34,614 nucleotides of DNA, from contig CBDUNF010000011.1 of NCBI GenBank assembly GCA_965368515.1, positions 1 through 34,614 of the forward strand. The letters run 5' to 3'. Positions 22,844-30,704 of this stretch are shown here, piece after piece. The position numbers and the translations under genes were made by a program. The number at the start of each line of letters is the position of its first letter. The first letter of the stretch is position 1. This DNA is from JAAETI01 sp965368515. Lineage in GTDB: Bacteria; Actinomycetota; Acidimicrobiia; Spongiisociales; UBA5794. The notes beneath the pieces were generated by a model. It was not told the DNA's origin and ran no database searches. It saw nothing but the letters and a program-made list of their open reading frames with translations.

Positions 22844-24078
22844 GACCCCTTCCCGAAGCGCAGCGTGATGTCCTGGATGCAATTGAGCCGCTCCCAACCG
22901 AGCGGGTAGAGCTCGCCAAGGCGTTGGGACTTGCGCTCGCTGAGCCGGTGGTAGCTCGCCACGATCTGCCTCCGTTCGCCAACTCAGCAATGGACGGGTA
23001 CGCCGTCATCGCCGCCGATGTCGTCTCCACCCCGGTGGTTCTGCCCGTACTCGAAGACATTGCCGCCGGAAGTGTCCCCACGCAGGCGGTGAAGCCGGGC
23101 ACGGCAATCAAGATAATGACCGGGGCACCCATGCCAACAGGAGCCGACGCCGTGGTGCCCGTCGAAGACACGGAGCCCGGGGTCGACGAGGTCCGCATCC
23201 TGGCCGCAGTCCCGCGCGGTGAGTCGGTGCGTCCCGCCGGCGACGATGTTGCCGAAGGAACGGTCGTGCTTCAGGTTGGAGAGCGCCTGACCCCACCCCG
23301 CCTCGGCGTGTGCGCCTCGCTTGGATACGACAGACCACTGGTGCGGCGGCGCCCCCGAGTTGCGATCATGTCCACCGGTGACGAGATCGTAGGTCCCGAG
23401 GTGCAGACCCTCGATCCGGGGAAGATCCGCGACGCCAACAGGTTCACGCTACGGGGAGCGCTTGAAGAGGTTGGAGCCGAGGTACTCGATTTCGGGATCG
23501 TCGGTGACGACGCAGGCCAACTGCGGGCCCGATTTGCCCAGGCCGCCGCCGCGGCTGATGTGGTCGTTTCCAGCGGTGGTGTCTCGATGGGTGAGTATGA
23601 CCTCGTCAAGCACCTCCTAGCTGAACTCGGATCGGTGGATTTCTGGAAGGTCGCCATGAAGCCGGCGAAGCCTTTCGCCTTTGGCCGGCTGGGGAGCACC
23701 CCGTTCTTTGGTCTTCCCGGCAATCCGGTCTCTGTGGCAGTTGCATTCGAGCAATTCCTGCGCCCGGCACTGCTGCACATGATGGGATCGACGAGCATCT
23801 TCCGACCCCGACTGCAGGGAATCATCGAGCAGGACGTCTCGACCGATCCTCAGAAGTGTGTCTTTCTTCGCGTCAATGTCAGCAATGGCCCAGATGGAAT
23901 CCTGCGGGCGCGGCTGAGCGGTGGACAAGGGTCCAATATCCTGACTGCGCTGGCAGCCGCGGATGCGTATGCGGCAATCCCGGTCGGCACCGCCGATGTC
24001 GCCGCAGGCTCGATGGTCGAGTTGGAGATGATGCTCATGCCGGAAGCTCGTAGCGCGGCGGAGGTCATCGATGTCTGA
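22840..24078 (+). CDS. moeA: Molybdopterin molybdenumtransferase MoeA / gephyrin-like protein
   Basis: 412 aa, full length. MoeA inserts molybdate into adenylylated molybdopterin. Visible: MDGYA (51-55), MTGAPMPTGADAVVPVED (93-110), IMSTGDE (176-182), VVSSGGVSMGEYD (242-254) and GLPGNPVS (291-298), then the C-terminal beta-barrel. In Corynebacterium a MoeA paralogue, Glp, forms a division complex with the membrane receptor GlpR; here a GlpR/SepX-like gene lies three genes downstream, so a divisome role is possible for this MoeA. It overlaps plsY by 4 nt and moaC by 8 nt. Confidence 0.93.
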   Translation: MRPLPEAQRDVLDAIEPLPTERVELAKALGLALAEPVVARHDLPPFANSAMDGYAVIAADVVSTPVVLPVLEDIAAGSVPTQAVKPGTAIKIMTGAPMPTGADAVVPVEDTEPGVDEVRILAAVPRGESVRPAGDDVAEGTVVLQVGERLTPPRLGVCASLGYDRPLVRRRPRVAIMSTGDEIVGPEVQTLDPGKIRDANRFTLRGALEEVGAEVLDFGIVGDDAGQLRARFAQAAAAADVVVSSGGVSMGEYDLVKHLLAELGSVDFWKVAMKPAKPFAFGRLGSTPFFGLPGNPVSVAVAFEQFLRPALLHMMGSTSIFRPRLQGIIEQDVSTDPQKCVFLRVNVSNGPDGILRARLSGGQGSNILTALAAADAYAAIPVGTADVAAGSMVELEMMLMPEARSAAEVIDV

Positions 24079-24541
24079 AGGATTCACTCACCTCGATGAG
24101 CAAGGTAACGCCCGGATGGTCGACGTCGGTTCCAAGGACGTGACGCTTCGCGTCGCTGTGGCCGAAGCTGATGTGATCATCACCCCCGATGTTCGGCAGC
24201 GGCTGTTTAGCGGCGACCTCCCCAAGGGTGACGCCCTTGGTGTGGCTCGGGTGGCGGCGATCATGGCTGCCAAACAGACTCCTGCGCTCATCCCCCTTTG
24301 CCATCCGATCGCTATCGATGGTGTTGACGTCGAGATCGAGGAGACGGCGGAAGGAGCCCGGCTCCAAGTGACCGCACGCACCTCAGCCAGGACCGGAATC
24401 GAAATGGAAGCGATGACCGCCGCAGCGATCGGCGCGGTTGCCATTTACGACATGATCAAAGGTCTTGATCGCGGGGCTGCGGTTGGAGGCGTCCGGCTGC
24501 TCCACAAGCGCGGTGGCAAATCCGGGGACTGGAACCGATGA
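24071..24541 (+). CDS. moaC: Cyclic pyranopterin monophosphate synthase MoaC
   Basis: 156 aa. Converts 3',8-cyclo-7,8-dihydro-GTP to cPMP with MoaA. Motifs: MVDVGSKDVTLRVAVAEA, PKGDALGVARVAAIMAAKQT, LCHPI (76-80), RTGIEMEAMTAA (107-118) and YDMIKGLDRG (126-135, with the catalytic Lys130). No moaA is in the window. It overlaps moeA by 8 nt and mog by 4 nt. Confidence 0.96.
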   Translation: MSEGFTHLDEQGNARMVDVGSKDVTLRVAVAEADVIITPDVRQRLFSGDLPKGDALGVARVAAIMAAKQTPALIPLCHPIAIDGVDVEIEETAEGARLQVTARTSARTGIEMEAMTAAAIGAVAIYDMIKGLDRGAAVGGVRLLHKRGGKSGDWNR

Positions 24542-25017
24542 GGGCTGTAGTGGTCACTGTGAGTGATCGTGTTTCGCAAGGTGTCGCTGAGGACTTGTCG
24601 GGTCCTGCCGCCGTCGCCAAGCTGGCCGAGTTCGGAATCGCGGGCGCGGAGCTGTGCGTCATTCCTGATGGAGTCGAGTCGGTGCGGCAACTGCTCGAGG
24701 AGCTCGCTGCCGATCATGACCTCATCGTGACGACCGGCGGGACCGGATTCTCGCCCCGGGATCTGACGCCAGAAGCAACGCGGCTCGTCATCGATCGTGA
24801 GGCACCTGGGTTAGTGGAGGCAATGCGGGCGGCGACTTTTGGCAAGTTTCCGCACGGGATGCTGTCCCGAGGAGTCGCCGGGATTGCCGGCGCAACCCTC
24901 ATTGTGAACCTGCCGGGTTCCGTGAAAGCCGTTCAAGAGTCGCTCGATATTGTCGGCCCGGCTCTTGGTCACGGTGTTGAATTGCTTATAAGGGGTCAAA
25001 GCGACCACAATATGTGA
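24538..25017 (+). CDS. mog: Molybdopterin adenylyltransferase (MogA/MoaB family)
   Basis: 159 aa; starts within the moaC stop (ATGA). Adenylylates molybdopterin before metal insertion by MoeA. Motifs: VVVTVSDRVSQG (4-15), TTGGTGFSPRDLTPEATR (65-82) and LPGSVKAVQESLDIVGPALGH. MogA and MoaB cannot be separated firmly by eye; the length and lack of N-terminal extension fit either. Last gene of the tightly coupled plsY-moeA-moaC-mog run; the SepX-like gene follows after 85 bp. Confidence 0.93.
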   Translation: MRAVVVTVSDRVSQGVAEDLSGPAAVAKLAEFGIAGAELCVIPDGVESVRQLLEELAADHDLIVTTGGTGFSPRDLTPEATRLVIDREAPGLVEAMRAATFGKFPHGMLSRGVAGIAGATLIVNLPGSVKAVQESLDIVGPALGHGVELLIRGQSDHNM

Positions 25018-25102
25018 TCACCCGTCCGGGACGAACGGGCCGAAATACTTGGTTACGCACGAAGCGGTGCCTACGCTCGGTGGCGGACGGAGTAAGGATT
25101 AG

Positions 25103-25546
25103 ATGGAGATATTGGCCTTCCTCATTATCGGGGGCGTCTGGGCGGTGTTCTTGCTGCCTAGTTTCTTCGAGAGCCAGAAGAGTGCCTCTATGAGGTCGAC
25201 TCGTAGTTTTGCGCGCAGCACCGATCTGCTTGCATCCGTGGCTCTCCATTCCGCCGAAGAAGTGCGGGCCACCAGCGTCGCACGCCGGAGGCGCCGCCGC
25301 TCGGTTGCGATCCTGAGCACAGGAGCACTCGGTTCTCTTGGAGCGGCTGTCATCACCGGCAGCACCGTGTGGCTCGGTGTCACGATTGTCTTCGACGTTC
25401 TTCTTGCGGGTTTCGTAACTGCTCTGCTCCAGGCGAAGGCAGCACGGTTCACCCCGATCGCACCTGTTGTGCCGATCGACCTGACCGGGCAGGAAGCTAT
25501 TACCGAGGTCGAGGTCATCCCGACTATCCGAATAGTTGGGGCCTGA
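25103..25546 (+). CDS. SepX/GlpR-like divisome membrane protein (candidate)
   Basis: 147 aa, AAGGA six bases before ATG 25103. Layout: an N-terminal helix directly at the start (3-20, ILAFLIIGGVWAVFLLPSFF), a cytoplasmic linker with RSTRSFARSTDLLASVA, then RRRRRR and a helix pair (about 67-85 and 88-109), then a polar tail. This one-helix, linker, Arg cluster, two-helix layout, including the hydrophobic Met-Glu start and the RSF/FARS box, matches Streptomyces SepX and corynebacterial GlpR as I remember them. Those genes lie near moeA, moaC and mog, as here. In those species the protein binds the gephyrin-like Glp and helps place FtsZ and DivIVA. The linker is shorter here. Identification is by architecture and context, not by alignment. 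Confidence 0.62.
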   Translation: MEILAFLIIGGVWAVFLLPSFFESQKSASMRSTRSFARSTDLLASVALHSAEEVRATSVARRRRRRSVAILSTGALGSLGAAVITGSTVWLGVTIVFDVLLAGFVTALLQAKAARFTPIAPVVPIDLTGQEAITEVEVIPTIRIVGA

Positions 25547-25552
25547 TAGCCG

Positions 25553-26176
25553 GTGGGCGATTCATTGAATCTTGACCAACTCGAGTCTGAGGTTCGCGCT
25601 GAATTAGACGAGAAGTTCTCGGCACGAGAACTTGCCCTCAAGAACTGCCGAAAGATCATCCAGGCATCGTCAAAGGCCATTCGAGCGCTCCACCGCGGCG
25701 ATGTCGAAGCCGCGGACGAGCTCCTGGCTGCGGGTCGAGCGTTGATCGACGAAGCGGAAGCGCCGCTAGCCGAACACCGCGATATCTATCACGCCGGATT
25801 CTTCTACGACGCAGTGAAGGAATACGCCGAAGCGGAGTTGACCAAGGCCCTCGTCCTCCATCAGCCCCTGCCTCTGCCATCGGACCTCGGCCTGCACGCC
25901 GTTCCGTACCTGAAGGGTCTTGGCGAGGCGGTCGGGGAGCTGCGACGCCGGTTGCTCGATCAGTTGCGCAAAGGATCTCTGGCTGAGGCGGAGGATACGT
26001 TTGCCGATATGGAAATCATCCATAGCTTGCTGGCGGCACTCGACTACCCCGATGGCATGACGTCATCGCTTCGCCGCACGACCGATGTGGCCCGTTCGCT
26101 CATCGAGCGCAGCCGTGCTGATCTCACCACGACCATCGTGCAAGAGCGACTCCGGCGCCAACTCGAAGCCAACTAG
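25553..26176 (+). CDS. Translin-family protein
   Basis: 207 aa, all-helical, from a GTG at 25553. It reads throughout as translin: SARELALKNCRKIIQASSKAIRALHRGD (22-49), GFFYDAVKEYAEAELTKALVL (82-102), then a conserved segment of about 50 residues beginning DLGLHAVPYLKGLGEAVGELRR, and YPDGMTSSLRRTTDVARSLIERSRADLT. Eukaryotic translin binds single-stranded nucleic acids and, with TRAX, is an RNase; archaeal homologues exist. Such proteins are rare in bacteria. The catalytic Glu/Asp triad of TRAX was not established here. Only 6 bp separate it from the SepX-like gene. Confidence 0.82.
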   Translation: MGDSLNLDQLESEVRAELDEKFSARELALKNCRKIIQASSKAIRALHRGDVEAADELLAAGRALIDEAEAPLAEHRDIYHAGFFYDAVKEYAEAELTKALVLHQPLPLPSDLGLHAVPYLKGLGEAVGELRRRLLDQLRKGSLAEAEDTFADMEIIHSLLAALDYPDGMTSSLRRTTDVARSLIERSRADLTTTIVQERLRRQLEAN

Positions 26177-26212
26177 ACGACGCCCAAACGTCGCTACACT
26201 TGCAACTCGCTC

Positions 26213-26286
26213 GGGGGTGTAGCTCAGCTCGGCAGAGCGCTACGTTCGCAACGTAGAAGTCACGGGTTCAAATCCCGTCACCTCCA
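26213..26286 (+). tRNA. tRNA-Ala (anticodon CGC)
   Basis: Acceptor GGGGGTG/CACCTCC contains the alanine identity pair G3:U70. Anticodon arm CTACG-TTCGCAA-CGTAG gives CGC; T-arm ACGGG-TTCAAAT-CCCGT. CCA not encoded. A TACACT -10 lies at 26195-26200. Confidence 0.96.
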
Positions 26287-26289
26287 CAG

Positions 26290-26328
26290 AAGCCGGTTCG
26301 ATCATCAGATCGAACCGGCTTTTCTTGT
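26290..26328 (+). terminator. Strong intrinsic terminator after tRNA-Ala
   Basis: AAGCCGGTTCGATC and GATCGAACCGGCTT form a perfect 14-bp stem with loop ATCA, followed by a TTCTTGTTT tract. Confidence 0.92.
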
Positions 26329-26330
26329 TT

Positions 26331-26680
26331 GGGCGGTGCCTTTCTGGATCGCGTTTCCTTTTTGCCTGCGGGCTGGGGGTTGGGGTGGTTGGTTGGCCGG
26401 CTTGCTGTGTGGTGCCGGGGGGTGGAGCAGGTTCAAATCCCTTCTCTTGTTGCGCGTTGTCTGGCGGTCAGATATCGGTTGGGAGGAACGCGAAGGTGAG
26501 GGCGTAAGCCTTTGCGTTTGCGGGGCGGGGAAGCGATTTGAATATGCGTCCTCGTTCCTGAACATGATCATATGCCGTCGGCGGCCAGACTCGGCAAGCG
26601 GCGGACCCCGGCCTGCGCATGTAGGGTCAGTCGGGAACGTGGCGGCGCTCGCGAACGGCGATTGGGAGATAGGCAACGAT
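26331..26680. other. Intergenic stretch without a gene, G-rich
   Basis: The frame of the molybdoenzyme is open upstream here, but the sequence reads as low-complexity Gly/Trp/Cys and has no support. 26370-26420 has dense G runs (GGGGG, GGGG, GG, GGGGGG) on the plus strand. A 12-base match to a tRNA T-arm (GGTTCAAATCCC) occurs near 26430. No promoter is confidently recognised. Confidence 0.5.
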
Positions 26681-28969
26681 ATGGTCTCCAAGAGATATCT
26701 GACACTCACGAACTGGGGCGCCTACGAGGTGGAGACCGACGGGCATGATGTCACTGCGGTCCATCCCTTTGCCAAGGACCCCGACCCTTCGCCGATCGGG
26801 CAGTCCTTGAAGGCGGTGCGGAAGAGCCGCGTGATGCGGCCGGCAATCCGCGAGAGCTGGTACCGGAGCGGACCCGGATCCAATCCTGAGCGACGCGGCC
26901 ACGAACCGTTCGTTGAGGTCGAGTGGGATGTGGCGATTGACCTACTCGTCGCGGAGATCGACAGGGTCCGGACCGAATACGGAAATGAATCGATATTTGG
27001 GGGAAGCTACGGATGGGCCAGCGCCGGGCGTTTCCATCATGCACTCAGCCAGATTCATCGGTTTCTCGGCTCGATCGGCGGTTACGTCTCACAGGTAGAC
27101 GACTACTCAATTGCCACCGCCCACGTGATGATCCCGCACATCCTCGGCTTCTCATTCGACGACATGGTCGACATCGGCCAGCCCCATCTATCCGAGATAG
27201 CCGCCCACTCAGAGCTCGTCGTCAGCTTTGGTGGCATTGCGCTCAAGAACAGCCAGGTGATGTACGGAGGCCAGGGCAGGCACATGTTGTCGAGCCGGCT
27301 CGAAACGTGCCACGACCGGGGCGTACGGTTTGTCAATGTGTCGCCACTCGGCGAAGACATGACCGACGCACTGGAAGCCGAGTGGGTTCCAATCAGGCCA
27401 TCAACCGACACGGCCGCCATGCTTGGAATCGCCCACAGTCTCTTGGTCGCGAACGAGCACGACGAGGAGTTTCTCGGCACCTATTGCACAGGTTGGGAAG
27501 CCTTCCGCTCGTACTTGCTTGGCGAAACCGATGGCATCCCCAAGTCCGCCGAGTGGGCAGGTGCAATCTCGGCCATCGACCCCGATCGACTGCGGGCGCT
27601 CGCCGGTGAGATGGCACGAAGCCGAACCCTCATCACGGCCAGCTGGTCGATGCAGCGAACCGATCACGGTGAGCAGACCTACTGGATGGCGGTGACCCTC
27701 GCCGCAATGCTCGGGCAGATTGGGCTACCCGGCGGTGGCGTTGGGTTTGGGTACGGTGCGGTGGGCTACACGGGCAATGGCCTCGGCCATCACGAGATGC
27801 CGCGGCTGCCATTGGGTAGAAATGCGGTGAAGGCCTTTATTCCGGTGGCTCGAATCGCAGACATGCTCTTGTCGCCCGGTGACGAATTCTCGTACAACGG
27901 ACTCCGACTGAACTACCCCGACATACGTCTGGTCTATTGGGCAGGTGGCAATCCGTTCCACCATCATCAGGATCTGAACCGACTAGCGGAGGCCTGGCAG
28001 ACCCCCGACACCATCGTCGTCCACGAACCGTTTTGGAACGCGCTGGCCCGCCATTCAGACATCGTGTTGCCGGCGACGACCACACTCGAGCGGAATGATG
28101 TCGGCGGCAGCGGCATGGATGACTTCGTGTTCTGGATGGGTCAAGTCATCGAGCCGGTTGGCGAGGCAAGGGACGACTACGACATCTTCTCCGACCTTGC
28201 GGCACGGCTTGGGGCGGGCGAAGACTTCAGCCAGGGGCGATCATCCGAGGAATGGGTCGAGCACATCTATGAATCCTTCCATTCCCGTCACCCGGCCTAT
28301 CCCGATCTCGGTGAACTCAAAGACAGCGGTTTCTTCCAGATTCCCGAAGAGTGGATCCGCCCCGCACCGTCCCCCCTTGCGGCCTTCCGCCAGGATCCGG
28401 CGGGTGCGGCTCTTGCTACCCCATCAGGGAAGATCGAGCTCTACTCCGCGACGATCGCTTCATTTGGCTATGAAGACTGCGGTGGGCACCCCATGTGGAT
28501 GGAGCCGGGGGAGTGGCATGGCAGCGTTGGCGACTATCCGCTCTCCCTGATATCGAATCAGCCGAGAACACGCCTCCATTCCCAATGGGATCAAGGTGAG
28601 ACCAGCATCAAGGGCAAGGTCGACGGCAGAGAGCAACTTGCTATGACACCACGGGATGCCGCCGTGCGCGGCCTTGCTGCCGGTGATCTGGTACGAGTAT
28701 TCAACGATCGTGGTGCGTGCCTGGCCGCCGTCGCGATCAGACCCGAGCTAATCGACGGTGTGGTCCAGCTGCCTACGGGTGCATGGTGGGACCCGGTAGA
28801 GGCTGGTGGGCTGTGCCGGAGCGGCAACCCGAACGTGCTCACTCATGACCGTGGCACGTCCGCGATGGCCCGCGGTCCCTCTACATCGTGTCTGGTGGAG
28901 GTCGAGAGGTATGAGGGTGAACCACCGGCCGTGCGAGCGCACGACGTCCCCTCGCTGTTGGCGGAATAG
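26681..28969 (+). CDS. TorA/BisC-type molybdopterin oxidoreductase, cytoplasmic
   Basis: 762 aa from ATG 26681, with GGGAGATAGG upstream. DMSO-reductase family with bis-MGD cofactor and no N-terminal FeS cluster (no CxxC). SYGWASAGRFHHALSQIHRF (109-128) gives Trp112; DDYSIATAHV gives Ser143 as the Mo ligand. The 31-residue Trp-Ser spacing equals that of Rhodobacter DMSO reductase (Trp116/Ser147). The C-terminal cap domain holds LISNQPRTRLHSQWDQG and FNDRGACLAAVAIRPELIDGVVQLPTGAWWDP. No Tat or Sec signal is present, so it is more like BisC (biotin/methionine sulfoxide reductase) than periplasmic TorA. No partner cytochrome or membrane subunit is adjacent; the moeA-moaC-mog genes upstream supply cofactor steps. 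Confidence 0.93.
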   Translation: MVSKRYLTLTNWGAYEVETDGHDVTAVHPFAKDPDPSPIGQSLKAVRKSRVMRPAIRESWYRSGPGSNPERRGHEPFVEVEWDVAIDLLVAEIDRVRTEYGNESIFGGSYGWASAGRFHHALSQIHRFLGSIGGYVSQVDDYSIATAHVMIPHILGFSFDDMVDIGQPHLSEIAAHSELVVSFGGIALKNSQVMYGGQGRHMLSSRLETCHDRGVRFVNVSPLGEDMTDALEAEWVPIRPSTDTAAMLGIAHSLLVANEHDEEFLGTYCTGWEAFRSYLLGETDGIPKSAEWAGAISAIDPDRLRALAGEMARSRTLITASWSMQRTDHGEQTYWMAVTLAAMLGQIGLPGGGVGFGYGAVGYTGNGLGHHEMPRLPLGRNAVKAFIPVARIADMLLSPGDEFSYNGLRLNYPDIRLVYWAGGNPFHHHQDLNRLAEAWQTPDTIVVHEPFWNALARHSDIVLPATTTLERNDVGGSGMDDFVFWMGQVIEPVGEARDDYDIFSDLAARLGAGEDFSQGRSSEEWVEHIYESFHSRHPAYPDLGELKDSGFFQIPEEWIRPAPSPLAAFRQDPAGAALATPSGKIELYSATIASFGYEDCGGHPMWMEPGEWHGSVGDYPLSLISNQPRTRLHSQWDQGETSIKGKVDGREQLAMTPRDAAVRGLAAGDLVRVFNDRGACLAAVAIRPELIDGVVQLPTGAWWDPVEAGGLCRSGNPNVLTHDRGTSAMARGPSTSCLVEVERYEGEPPAVRAHDVPSLLAE

Positions 28970-29049
28970 CCGGCACTAGCGGCATCGTGTATCGATCCCC
29001 AAAACGACCTTCCTGTCTGTAGCGTTGAATCTGTCGATCGGGAAGCACG

Positions 29050-29325
29050 ATGGAGAACGAAACCCAGGTGATGGTCGAGCGAGCTGACGCGCAGCTCGAA
29101 TCGGTTCGTGACAATTGGCTCGGGCGCACCGGGGTGACCGGCATAGATGTCGGGTTCCTCTGGAAGGGCGCGGTGATGTCGGATCAGGTCGGCATACGAG
29201 TCAAAGTCCAGAAGCTTCTCGAACCCGCAGATGTGCCAGAAGGTGAGCTGTTCCCCCGCTATCTCGGCGGGGTTCGGGTCCAGGTTCGCGAAGAGCCTGC
29301 GCCCGGTCTGCACGGACTCCAGTAG
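29050..29325 (+). CDS. Small protein: free-standing copy of the protease N-terminal domain
   Basis: 91 aa from ATG 29050, with GGGAAG upstream. The sequence RDNWLGRTGVTGIDVGF...SDQVGIRVKVQKL...ELFPRYLGGVRVQVREE lines up with residues 22-96 of the next gene (RRDWLRRPGVTAVDVGF...TDALALRVHVERK...EIFNISG...GAFPIDVIEA). It therefore has the same beta/alpha domain but no protease part. It is not a frameshifted protease, since the complete gene with its own domain copy follows 47 bp later. It could be an inhibitor, chaperone or regulator of the protease acting in trans. No signal peptide. Confidence 0.75.
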   Translation: MENETQVMVERADAQLESVRDNWLGRTGVTGIDVGFLWKGAVMSDQVGIRVKVQKLLEPADVPEGELFPRYLGGVRVQVREEPAPGLHGLQ

Positions 29326-29372
29326 GCACGTAGCGACGACAATCGGTGACTCGATGATCAGGAGGGGATCCC

Positions 29373-30668
29373 ATGCCGAGGAAGCCAGCGCAGAAGCGAA
29401 TCGATGATGCGATTGAGCTGCTCAACCAACAACGCCGGGACTGGCTGCGCCGACCGGGAGTGACCGCGGTCGACGTCGGGTTCAAGATCTCGAACAACAA
29501 GATCACGGACGCTCTTGCTCTGCGGGTACATGTTGAGCGAAAGAAGCCACTGGCCGAGTTGGAGGAACACGAGATATTCAACATCTCCGGGACTGAGGCG
29601 ACCACTAAGAAGAAGCCGAAGAAGGTTGGCGCGTTCCCGATTGATGTTATCGAGGCCGCCTACGAACCTTCGCCTATGGTCATCGCAGACCCTGAGGATG
29701 CCGTCGCAGTCAACGAGGCCATAGACCGCAAGGGCTTGGTTTCACCGCTGATCGGCGGGGTGAGCTGCGGCAACGCTCGGGTGACTGCTGGAACCCTTGC
29801 GTGCATCGTCTTCGACCGTGCGGACGGAAGCCCGCTGATCCTCAGCAATTGGCATGTGCTTGCCGGGAGTCGCGATGCCGTCTCTGGTGAGGAAATCTGG
29901 CAGCCTGGTCGCGTTGACGGCGGCAATTCGGGACGCACCGTTGCCCGCCTCTCCCGCTTTCGGCTCGATCGAGACATGGATGCCGCGGTCGCAGCGCTCA
30001 ACACGACTCGTCCCCATGTTCGTGACATCATCGGCCTCAACCCGGTCTCGGGGATGGAGAGTCCCCAGTTGGGGATGCAGGTCGCTAAGTCGGGGCGTAC
30101 CACCGGGAACACGGAAGGCATCATCGATGGAGTGAGTCTGTCGACGTCTATCAACTATGGCGCAGCCGGCGTTGTCAGTTTCCGTGACCAGATCCACATC
30201 GTTCCCCGGCCACCGTGGCCAGCGGTTGACTACGAGGTCTCGATGGGTGGCGACTCCGGGTCGGTATGGATCAACGAGGCGACCGGCAAGGCAGTAGGGC
30301 TGCATTTTGCAGGTGAAACCACCGCCTCGCCAACAGCGGAGAATGCGATCGCAAACCGGATCGTTCGGGTCGCTGAAGAGTTGAACTTCTCGTTCCTTCC
30401 GGTGATAGCACCGACTCCACCGGTCGAGCCGCCGCCTCTTCCTTCACGAAATGCGTTGCGGGCAATCCTGTGCCGGCTCCTGCCGTTCCTTTGCGGTGGC
30501 AGTCAGGGAGCACAGATGACACCGCCGCCAGCAGATCATCTTTGCTCGTGTGGCGGGCATCAGCTGCCAGAGCAGGTAGCGCCTGCCGCGGCGCCGGCGA
30601 TGGCGGGCGATGTCATCGATCTGATCATCGACGCGGTCTATGCAGACCTGGCCAGTCGAGACAGGTAG
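29373..30668 (+). CDS. Trypsin-fold serine protease with N-terminal accessory domain (Nal1-like)
   Basis: 431 aa; AGGAGGGGATCCC just before ATG 29373. The N-terminal domain (about 10-96) is followed by a chymotrypsin-type domain with LSNWHVLAG (His161), DRDMDAAVAAL (Asp203) and YEVSMGGDSGSVW (Ser295), the full triad in order. AKSGRTTGNTEGII is also typical of bacterial Nal1-like trypsins. After about 345 a Pro-rich linker leads to a Cys-containing tail (ILCRLLPFLCGG..., HLCSCGGHQ) and a short helix. No secretion signal, so an intracellular protease is suggested. It is paired with the small domain-only gene upstream. Substrate unknown. Confidence 0.83.
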   Translation: MPRKPAQKRIDDAIELLNQQRRDWLRRPGVTAVDVGFKISNNKITDALALRVHVERKKPLAELEEHEIFNISGTEATTKKKPKKVGAFPIDVIEAAYEPSPMVIADPEDAVAVNEAIDRKGLVSPLIGGVSCGNARVTAGTLACIVFDRADGSPLILSNWHVLAGSRDAVSGEEIWQPGRVDGGNSGRTVARLSRFRLDRDMDAAVAALNTTRPHVRDIIGLNPVSGMESPQLGMQVAKSGRTTGNTEGIIDGVSLSTSINYGAAGVVSFRDQIHIVPRPPWPAVDYEVSMGGDSGSVWINEATGKAVGLHFAGETTASPTAENAIANRIVRVAEELNFSFLPVIAPTPPVEPPPLPSRNALRAILCRLLPFLCGGSQGAQMTPPPADHLCSCGGHQLPEQVAPAAAPAMAGDVIDLIIDAVYADLASRDR

Positions 30669-30704
30669 GGGTCGCGCTCAGCCCGGATCTGTGACGCCGA
30701 GTTG

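Noticed and set aside
26430..26441. GGTTCAAATCCC match to the tRNA-Ala T-arm, considered as an attachment site
   Set aside because: Only 12 bases of a sequence common to many tRNAs; no longer repeat and no mobile genes around it.
26336..26680. 115-codon in-frame extension of the molybdoenzyme
   Set aside because: Begins inside the tRNA terminator region, is low-complexity, and a good ribosome site precedes ATG 26681.
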